This document shows positions 5,785 through 11,223 of a stretch of 11,223 nt of DNA, one piece after another (position 1 is the stretch's first letter; the number at the start of each line of letters is the position of its first letter). Source of the DNA: CAZVWQ01 sp964631275 (GTDB lineage: Bacteria; Patescibacteriota; JACMRA01). The notes beneath the pieces were generated by a model, which was not told the DNA's origin, made no database searches, and saw only the letters and a program-made list of their open reading frames with translations. Location: the NCBI GenBank assembly GCA_964631275.1, contig CAZVWQ010000036.1:1-11223 (forward strand). Direction: 5' to 3'. The position numbers were made by a program, and so were the translations under genes.

Positions 5785-6168
5785 GTGGGCGATTACGCTA
5801 TATGCGATAGTAGTGGTAATTATCTGGCTTTGATAGAACGTAAAACTTTTGATAACCTAAAAAAAGACTTTAGCAACCTTAAAGTCTTACAACAAAAACT
5901 TCTAGAATTAGAAAAATATCCTTACTCAGCTTTAGTTATTGAGGCTAGTTATGCTCATTTTTTAGATCCAAAAAAAACTTACCCTTACACTACAGTATTC
6001 TGCCAAAAAGCAATCGGTGAATTACAAGCTAGACATCCCAAAATTCCAACTGTATTTACTAATAATCGTAAATATGCTGAAACTTGGGTACTTAATTATT
6101 TTAATTCAATTTCTCAATTTCATCAAGAAAACAATCCAGAAAATCAAGGCTATCCGATGTTTAGTTAA
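5785..6168 (+). CDS. ERCC4 nuclease domain (frame 2), true start not here
   Basis: GTG 5785 is the only usual start codon in this frame, but it falls on the Val of the conserved LPVGDYAI and would remove the first catalytic motif (VIIDTNER, encoded at about 5713-5736). The frame is open back to 5659. Visible motifs are GDY, IERKT and the C-terminal AIGELQARHPKIP / AETWVLNYF pattern of bacterial family members. The last residues (QGYPMFS) are encoded by the left arm of a 13-bp inverted repeat. Treat it as the 3' part of the gene that begins at 5313. Confidence 0.75.
   Translation: MGDYAICDSSGNYLALIERKTFDNLKKDFSNLKVLQQKLLELEKYPYSALVIEASYAHFLDPKKTYPYTTVFCQKAIGELQARHPKIPTVFTNNRKYAETWVLNYFNSISQFHQENNPENQGYPMFS
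6148..6160. repeat. Left arm of a 13-bp inverted repeat
   Basis: GGCTATCCGATGT is the exact reverse complement of 6541-6553. With one mismatch the match extends outward to TCA, giving arms of about 16 bp. This arm lies within the final codons of the nuclease gene. Confidence 0.8.
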
Positions 6169-6567
6169 CTTGAAGCTTAGTTTGTTTTAGCTATGACTAC
6201 TGCTATCTGCTCAGCTAAGACTTCAAATCAGATGATCAGAAATCATTAGAGAGTTAAAAATCAGAATCATTATACCAGAGATAAAAGGTTAGAAGAAGAT
6301 AAGTCTAGAATTAGAAAAAAACCTTAGAGCCATGACCAGGAATAGAAGTTTTGCTCTGGCTTTTCTTAGATATAAGGGAGTAAAAAAAATCATATCTTAA
6401 AACCTATTTTTACTGTTGATTAATACCTATTTTATGGGGTCAAAGTTTTGTAAATTTGAGCAATGGAACAAGTTTAATGTTAGAAAATCTATTTATACTT
6501 AATTCCCTAGATTCAGGCATCATGATCAGGTTTATGGCAGACATCGGATAGCCGTGAAAACTTACTC
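6169..6567. other. Gap bracketed by inverted repeats, between convergent genes
   Basis: No intact gene. It differs from the other gaps: repeats A, B and C are absent and it is less extremely AT-rich. One hairpin pairs TTAGCT (6187-6192) with AGCTAA (6213-6218). Another pairs AGAGC with GCTCT around 6327-6357 and is followed by TGGCTTTTCTT; it could end plus-strand transcription. Translating the middle gives broken stretches of protein-like sequence with stops, perhaps a decayed coding remnant, but nothing I can name. Confidence 0.5.
6541..6553. repeat. Right arm of a 13-bp inverted repeat
   Basis: ACATCGGATAGCC pairs exactly with 6148-6160, about 380 bp away. It lies just before the 3' end of the VirD4-like ATPase gene on the other strand. 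Outside the arms I can see only an A-rich flank on both sides, too simple to call a target duplication. Confidence 0.8.
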
Positions 6568-9276
6568 CTAAAATAACAACTTAGATCTTTCTTTAATTTC
6601 TTTTTCGATTTCAGCCCTGTCACGTCCATATTTATTCTTGGTCATATCAATTAACCGTTTACGATTGTCTGAGCTGATATTTTTATCTGGTGCTGGAGCA
6701 GCAATATTAAATGGCGTAGTTTTTTGCCCATCGACAAGTAATACTGCGTTATATGTAAATCTAGCTGGAGTCATAAGATCTTGCACCGAAAAAGTTGGAG
6801 AAAATTCTTTTTCTAATAATTCAGCATCAGCCGCACCAGCACGATAAATGAATTTACTGGCACAGTTAGCCATAATAGAGTCTTTGATTCTCTCGTCACC
6901 TTGCTGGATTACCTGCTTTACAAATTGGTGAGCTAAATAAAAACCTACTTTGTATTTACGAATTTCTTCCAAAGCCTTAGGAATAGCGTCAAACAAAAAA
7001 TTCTGCATTTCGTCGATGTAAATAAAAAACGGCACTCTCTCGTGAGCTAAGATTTCGGTAGTGGTTCCATCCAAATTATATTTGAATCCATCATTACGTC
7101 CCATGCCAGACATTAACATATTTCCCACTACCACCATCCCGATAAGGTAGGCTGACATTTCTCCAATTAGACCTTTTTCTAACTTAACTAGGATAATTTT
7201 TTTGTTATCCATAGCCTCACGAAAGTTAATTGCTGACTTTTGTTGTCCAACCATTGGTTTAATAAAATCATTAGTAATAAAAGGTGCTAATTTAGAAGTA
7301 ATATATGGTACCATGTTTTCTAAGCTAGCCTCTCCACCTGCTTTGGTGGCCTCTTTTTCCCAAAAATCTACAACTTCTGGTTCATTACACATAGCTAACT
7401 TAAAACTACGAAAGTCTTCATCAACCAAAACTTTACTAATTTCCATTAAGGTGGAGCCACTTTCTGGATGAGACATAACCAGTCTCATGGAATTTTTCAT
7501 GTAGTTTTCAAACATTGGACCTCCAGTTTTTTTGAGATCATAAAGTTTATCCCAGATGCTGAATAAAGTATCTATAACCAAAGTTTTTTGAGTTGGTTTT
7601 TTAATATCATATTCTAGCATATTTAGACCAAGCGGTCGATCATTAAAAGCGGGGGAAAAAATAATTACGTCTTCGGCTCTCTCCATTGGCATTCTAAGTA
7701 AAATATCATCTACCAACTCTCCATGAGGATCAATTACGCAAACTCCATGCCCATTTTTGATATCTTGTAAAATAATATGCTGCATTAGTACTGATTTACC
7801 AGAGCCAGAACCTCCAAGAGAATAAATATGCCTAAATCTATCTTCGGTTTTCATATATATTTCTTTAACTTGACCTCTGGCTTTAGCTGTGCCAATATGA
7901 ACATTATCATTTTCTGGGCCTGGAATTTCTAAAGGGATAGACGGCCTCTGGGCTGATAGCCATTTGATATTAGGGGTGGTAACTAAATAACTAGGTAAGT
8001 GCCAAAACGAATTAGCTTCTTCTGTATTGATTATATCATATCTTTCAGAATCAAATAAATTAACTGATGGCATATGGCTAGATCTCAGAAGAAAATCTAA
8101 AACTGCTGTCTTTTGGTTAGTATTTTTTTTGGTTATCCAGTTAAAAGGTTTAATATCATAAACTTGAAAAGCTGGTATCACCCAATCTACAATTTGCTTA
8201 GCTCTAGTGACATTACTAGCTGCTCCAACCACTCTAAGAGTGTAACGGAAACCAGGTCGACTAGCTTTTTCTTCTAGCCTTTTTACTATTTCTTGCTGTT
8301 GCTGAGTCAGATTGATTTGTTCGTAGCGACCAGAAAGATCCATATTCCTACGATCTTTTTTGTCTTGCTTAAAGGGTTCGTCGTCTTTTTTACTTGATTC
8401 AAATAAGCTAAAGAAAAAACCCAAAAATCCTGAAACTGCTCCACTAAATAAACTCATAAAATCAGTATCTGGCCAAAGAAGATCTTCTGGATTTTGACCT
8501 TGATTAATTTTGGTAGCTAACTTTCTGACATGACTTTGCCAATTAGAATTATCTATCGGAACCAAAACTAACTGAATAGCTACAGACTCATCTTTAGAAA
8601 TACCACTCATAGCATTGGTCAATGAATTAATAGGGTCGCTCTCCATCTGCTGATATGTTCTAAAAGGTACTTCATAACGCTTACCCATAGTCATTTCTTG
8701 AACGTAGCCAGCTGTATTTGGTTTAAAAAATTCTACTCTACTAAGTCTATCTATGTTAGATTTTGGATAAATAGCTACAATTTGTTTTTCTAGGACTGGA
8801 GCAATATCTTTATCACAAGCAAACCAAAATTTTATTTCTTGATTAGTACAAATTATTTCCATACTAAATCTTTCACCATCAGCTAGCCAAGTTTTAAAAG
8901 CTGACTTTGAGTAGTCAGAAATTACAGAATACCAAAGCTCACCCACACCGATCATTTCTTTATCTCCAGTAGATTGACTAGCCCTATCTTTTTGTACTTG
9001 TTCGGCTGTAGATTTGGGAACAGATACTTCAACAAAAACCGTTCTTTTCCAATCTTTAATCTTTTTATTTTCATAATTCTTTCGCCTTAAAAACAAAATT
9101 CCAACCACTCCGCCTAAAACTATAATTACTAACAAAAAAAATAAAACAAAAAACCCACCAAACCCAGAACCACCACTTGGCTGAACTTCTAGTTGAGCGG
9201 TATCTGCTTGTTCAACTCCTGAGGACTGGGATCCTTGATTTAGGTTTTGATTTAAATTTTGAGTGTATACTTTCAT
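6568..9276 (-). CDS. Membrane-anchored VirD4/TraD-like DNA-transfer ATPase
   Basis: A 902-residue protein from ATG 9276; the frame runs on to a TTG at 9321, which overlaps the promoter, so ATG 9276 is preferred. Residues 1-37 are Gln/Asn/Ser-rich. One membrane helix follows at about 38-64, with basic residues after it. The next 400 residues are a mixed domain without a catalytic motif I can name, broken by a hydrophobic, Phe-rich stretch at about 275-295. The RecA-like motor has Walker A GGSGSGKS (488-495), DPHG (516-519), Walker B FFIYIDEMQ (750-758) and AHQ (about 782-784). The layout matches type IV coupling proteins and DNA pumps of the HerA/FtsK group, which move DNA at the membrane. Similar proteins are common in Candidate Phyla Radiation genomes. 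No relaxase, VirB4 or pilin gene is nearby, so what it transports is unknown. Confidence 0.85.
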   Translation of the reverse strand: MKVYTQNLNQNLNQGSQSSGVEQADTAQLEVQPSGGSGFGGFFVLFFLLVIIVLGGVVGILFLRRKNYENKKIKDWKRTVFVEVSVPKSTAEQVQKDRASQSTGDKEMIGVGELWYSVISDYSKSAFKTWLADGERFSMEIICTNQEIKFWFACDKDIAPVLEKQIVAIYPKSNIDRLSRVEFFKPNTAGYVQEMTMGKRYEVPFRTYQQMESDPINSLTNAMSGISKDESVAIQLVLVPIDNSNWQSHVRKLATKINQGQNPEDLLWPDTDFMSLFSGAVSGFLGFFFSLFESSKKDDEPFKQDKKDRRNMDLSGRYEQINLTQQQQEIVKRLEEKASRPGFRYTLRVVGAASNVTRAKQIVDWVIPAFQVYDIKPFNWITKKNTNQKTAVLDFLLRSSHMPSVNLFDSERYDIINTEEANSFWHLPSYLVTTPNIKWLSAQRPSIPLEIPGPENDNVHIGTAKARGQVKEIYMKTEDRFRHIYSLGGSGSGKSVLMQHIILQDIKNGHGVCVIDPHGELVDDILLRMPMERAEDVIIFSPAFNDRPLGLNMLEYDIKKPTQKTLVIDTLFSIWDKLYDLKKTGGPMFENYMKNSMRLVMSHPESGSTLMEISKVLVDEDFRSFKLAMCNEPEVVDFWEKEATKAGGEASLENMVPYITSKLAPFITNDFIKPMVGQQKSAINFREAMDNKKIILVKLEKGLIGEMSAYLIGMVVVGNMLMSGMGRNDGFKYNLDGTTTEILAHERVPFFIYIDEMQNFLFDAIPKALEEIRKYKVGFYLAHQFVKQVIQQGDERIKDSIMANCASKFIYRAGAADAELLEKEFSPTFSVQDLMTPARFTYNAVLLVDGQKTTPFNIAAPAPDKNISSDNRKRLIDMTKNKYGRDRAEIEKEIKERSKLLF

Positions 9277-9292
9277 TTTTGTTAATTGCTTG

Positions 9293-9321
9293 AGTATGCT
9301 CCAAAAAACCAAAAGTGTCAA
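9293..9321 (-). promoter_or_regulatory. Promoter of the VirD4-like ATPase gene
   Basis: On the minus strand a consensus TTGACA (9321-9316) is followed by exactly 17 bases and CATACT (9298-9293). The ATG at 9276 lies only 16 bases past the -10 box, so the transcript would have a leader of about 10 bases with no room for a Shine-Dalgarno site. This also rules out the upstream TTG as the start. Confidence 0.65.
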
Positions 9322-9360
9322 AAAATGTAACTCAATTTACTAACTTTTTTGTACTGGTTT

Positions 9361-9490
9361 TATACTCAAATCAATCCAAATTAAAACTTCTTAAATTTTC
9401 AAATATTTCTTTTTAATGTTTTATCTAAACCTAACTGAAACCAAAAATTAGATTTCAAAAAACTGAAGTTTGTTTTGTAGTGAGTATAAC
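9361..9490 (+). repeat. Dispersed intergenic repeat C, copy 2
   Basis: Second copy of the repeat at 3192-3320, same orientation, about 70-75 percent identical by eye along its full length. It begins 40 bp upstream of the -35 box of the ATPase promoter. Both copies end in a TGRGTATAA block. Confidence 0.65.
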
Positions 9491-9649
9491 TCTACTTTAT
9501 CAACCTGCTCAAAATCTTTTTTTAAAAAAACATTTATAGAATTTTCACACTAAAATTAGACAAGCTATAAACTGTAAATCTAGTTAAAAGAATGCTTGAG
9601 GTTCCCAAAAAAGCAATTAAATAAGTAATAAACTTTTATATCTTATACC

Positions 9650-9706
9650 CTTTGGACTAATCGTTACGGTAATTACCCCATTAAGAATTTACCTTAAATA
9701 AAAGAA
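9650..9706 (+). repeat. Dispersed intergenic repeat B, copy 3
   Basis: CTTTGGACTAATCGTTACGG then TAATTACCCCATTAAGAATT aligns with copies 1 and 2. Here the centre forms the perfect palindrome GGTAATTACC. It starts 289 bp after the start of repeat C copy 2; the same distance in the tRNA/pfk gap is 307 bp. Confidence 0.75.
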
Positions 9707-9883
9707 TTTATTATTCTAATACCACCAATGATTTATTTATCTTAAATTAATTAATAAAAAAGACCTAAAACTAACTGCAATTTGTTTACTCCTGTAACAG
9801 TTTTTTGTAACATTAATCAAAAAGCTACCAAAGAGTATCCAATTTATACTTTACAAGTTTAAGACTCTAAGAAAAACTAAAAA

Positions 9884-11104
9884 ATGCCTATCCAAAAAGT
9901 AAAGCAACTAAATAATTTGTTGCCACTAGTATCTATCGGAACAATTGCTGATTGTCAGAGTGTTCTTGAAACGACTAACAGGATGCTAGTCAGAGGAGGT
10001 CTCAAAATTCTGCAATCTAAATCTAGCCAATCCAAAGGTCTTTTAGAAATTCTAAATAAACTTAATTTTTTAGAAAAAATTGACGGCGGTTATATCCTGA
10101 CTAGTCAAGACTTAGCTTTTTATTTATCTCCAATTTTGAACTCTTCGGGTAGAGTTAGCCACGCTAGATTATCAATTTTTAGTTTGCTTTCTGAAGATTT
10201 TCAGTCAAAAAATTTTCCTGAACTTAACCAACTTAGTTTAGACGATCTAACCAAAACTTTGATTAAAACTAACGCCCAAAGAAAGAATTTGGTTAAAAGT
10301 ATTTTGGATGAAGTCGAATCAGAAGCTAAAAAACAAGTCTATGAAGGTAAAAATTTGATCTGGTTAGAAGGTGATTGGTCTAAAGGAATAATTGGTTTGT
10401 TAGCTAGTAGATTAGTCAGTCAGCATAATTTACCAGTCGTAGTTATTGAAAGGTTGCAAGACCAAACAAAAATTTCAGCTTCTTTAAGAGCTCCAGAAGG
10501 TTATAATTTACCTGAGGCTATGAAGGCTGTTGGCAGCGAATTATTTATCAAATTTGGTGGTCACCCTGGAGCAGCTGGTTTTACAACTAAAACAACCCAA
10601 CTTGCAGAAATTAAATCTAAATTTGCTAGAATTATAGAGATTCAAAAAAAAACTCTAAAACAAACTTCCAAAAATTATTTGGATCCTAAGTGGCAAGAGA
10701 TAATTAAAGACTTTAGCCAAAATTTTGACCAAAAAACTGCTCAGCAAATCTTAGATCTTAGCCTAGATAAATCTGTAATTGCGCTAAAAAAAACCGAAAT
10801 TAATCCTGAATTCTTAACTCAAATCTACAGCCTAGACCCTTTTGGGCAAGACTTTCCTTTGCCTAATTTGTTATTATTAGTAGATAGTTTTGAGATTAAA
10901 TGGTTAGGTCAAGAACAAAAACATGTTAGAATTAACTTTCATAAAAATAATTATTTTACAGTTTTTAATATTGATAAAAACCTTCAACAAAAATTACTTT
11001 CTGGTAGGACTAAAAAAATATTAGCTAAAGTCAGGTGTAATCAAAACACTTTTCGAGGGTTTACTAAATTTGATTTAGTTGCCGAAAACATCTGGGCTGT
11101 ATAA
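9884..11104 (+). CDS. recJ: RecJ-like exonuclease, N-terminal catalytic DHH region missing
   Basis: RecJ degrades single-stranded DNA 5' to 3' in recombination and repair. This 406-residue frame starts inside the family alignment. VSIGTIADC (16-24) and NRMLVRGGLKIL (32-43) match the GTVADV / NR-LV--GL segment, which normally lies around residue 200-230. The rest follows: SPILNSSGR (82-90); the DHHA1 domain with DWSKGIIGLLASRL (about 164-177), SASLRAPEG and GGHPGAAGFT (225-234); then the C-terminal OB-type part with LDPFG (317-321). Known RecJ proteins have about 560-580 residues, so roughly 170-190 are lost, including the metal-binding DHH motif. A TAA lies in frame three bases before the ATG, so the frame cannot extend upstream. 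There is no Shine-Dalgarno site. It is probably a decayed or split gene; DNA binding without cleavage is the most it could retain. Confidence 0.85.
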   Translation: MPIQKVKQLNNLLPLVSIGTIADCQSVLETTNRMLVRGGLKILQSKSSQSKGLLEILNKLNFLEKIDGGYILTSQDLAFYLSPILNSSGRVSHARLSIFSLLSEDFQSKNFPELNQLSLDDLTKTLIKTNAQRKNLVKSILDEVESEAKKQVYEGKNLIWLEGDWSKGIIGLLASRLVSQHNLPVVVIERLQDQTKISASLRAPEGYNLPEAMKAVGSELFIKFGGHPGAAGFTTKTTQLAEIKSKFARIIEIQKKTLKQTSKNYLDPKWQEIIKDFSQNFDQKTAQQILDLSLDKSVIALKKTEINPEFLTQIYSLDPFGQDFPLPNLLLLVDSFEIKWLGQEQKHVRINFHKNNYFTVFNIDKNLQQKLLSGRTKKILAKVRCNQNTFRGFTKFDLVAENIWAV

Positions 11105-11165
11105 TCTAATCTAATATATATTACTATAGGTAAACTTGGATTACTATTTTGATTTTACTGGGTTT

Positions 11166-11197
11166 ATCAAAAAGTTTGCAAAAAAAGATTTTTTGAT
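11166..11197. repeat. Short inverted repeat downstream of recJ remnant
   Basis: ATCAAAAA (11166-11173) and TTTTTGAT (11190-11197) are perfect complements around 16 bases, about 60 bases past the recJ stop. It could act as a weak terminator, but it overlaps the likely promoter at 11176-11204. Confidence 0.35.
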
Positions 11198-11204
11198 TTA
11201 TACT
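11176..11204 (+). promoter_or_regulatory. Likely promoter for a gene beyond the right edge
   Basis: TTGCAA (4 of 6) and TATACT (5 of 6) are separated by exactly 17 bases, the best plus-strand sigma-70 arrangement I found. The TATACT resembles the CATACT of the ATPase promoter. Nothing is encoded in the remaining 19 bases, so the target gene is outside the window. Confidence 0.45.
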
Positions 11205-11223
11205 AGGGTGTTTTTATATAAAG

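Larger units (their letters stand above)
5313..6168 (+). pseudogene. ERCC4/XPF-type nuclease gene, split by a +1 frameshift
   Basis: Two overlapping frames together make one bacterial ERCC4-domain protein. The first part (to about 5696) has the family's N-terminal region, with KWPGTKGNIFCLR and YEQIFWQTQTGL. The second carries the nuclease domain: VIIDTNER, LPVGDYAI, LIERKT, and AIGELQARHPKIPTVF near the end. The junction lies in the four-A run at 5694-5697. Removing one A joins LSVFK to HSEIKVIIDTNER and gives a 285-residue protein. The second frame has no start codon before the GTG inside LPVGDY, so the halves cannot be two normal genes. Structure-specific DNA cleavage in repair is the family role. 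The frameshift could be a sequencing error, a real mutation or, less likely, recoding. The third catalytic-motif position also looks changed (ERKTFDNL, Asn before Leu). Confidence 0.85.
9322..9883. other. Divergent gap between the ATPase gene and recJ remnant
   Basis: No gene is seen and all frames are broken. It holds repeat C, about 160 bp of diverged AT-rich sequence, repeat B, and then about 180 bp up to the recJ-like start. I looked in all plus-strand frames for the missing DHH domain (motifs such as DxDGxxS and DHH) and did not find it. No convincing promoter for the plus-strand gene was seen. Confidence 0.6.

Noticed and set aside
6169..6567. A known structured RNA (SRP RNA, tmRNA, RNase P) in the gap
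   Set aside because: I could not find the conserved cores of any of these on either strand.
6638..7471. Two plus-strand open frames inside the ATPase gene
   Set aside because: They lie opposite the conserved motor domain and have no independent support.
9277..9321. TTG at 9321 as the start of the ATPase gene
   Set aside because: It overlaps the -35 box of a near-consensus promoter; ATG 9276 fits that promoter.
1456..11104. Alternative genetic code (UGA as Gly) explaining the truncations
   Set aside because: The ilvD stop, the stops around the nuclease junction and the stop before recJ are all TAA, so reading UGA as sense would not extend any of them.

Overview
The window is AT-rich bacterial DNA, roughly two thirds A+T by eye, with standard-code genes that all end in TAA or TAG. 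The best guess is a Candidate Phyla Radiation (Patescibacteria) bacterium. The reasons are a large membrane-anchored VirD4/TraD-like ATPase of a kind common there, a Cys-containing exported-type surface protein, and start codons without Shine-Dalgarno sequences. This is inference; no rRNA or marker protein in the window settles it. An ilvD-type gene and about a quarter non-coding DNA are both unusual for that group.

Layout, left to right. (1) 2-958 (+) is the 3' end of a surface-type protein gene. (2) 1456-2757 (-) encodes an IlvD-type dihydroxy-acid dehydratase that lacks its whole C-terminal domain. (3) 3099-3174 (+) is tRNA-Lys(UUU) with encoded CCA. (4) 3715-4779 (-) is an intact 6-phosphofructokinase. 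(5) 5313-6168 (+) is an ERCC4/XPF-type nuclease gene split by a single-base frameshift. (6) 6568-9276 (-) is a 902-residue membrane-anchored DNA-transfer-type ATPase with a good promoter. (7) 9884-11104 (+) is a RecJ-like protein that lacks the N-terminal DHH catalytic region. A promoter pointing out of the right edge follows it.

The genes do not form one operon or pathway; each sits alone between gaps of about 340-600 bp. The gaps are not random filler. At least three families of dispersed intergenic repeat recur in them: A, about 100 bp, 2 copies; B, about 45-57 bp, 3 copies; C, about 130 bp, 2 copies. C and B recur in the same order and orientation at nearly the same spacing in two gaps, which suggests a composite element of about 350 bp. 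One A copy ends 3 bp from the stop codon of the truncated ilvD. A separate 13-bp perfect inverted repeat brackets the gap after the nuclease gene, with its left arm inside the coding sequence.

The main points are therefore three damaged or partial genes (ilvD, ERCC4 nuclease, recJ) in a repeat-rich neighbourhood, and the repeats themselves. I see no CRISPR array, no recognisable transposase and no clear multi-gene defence system.
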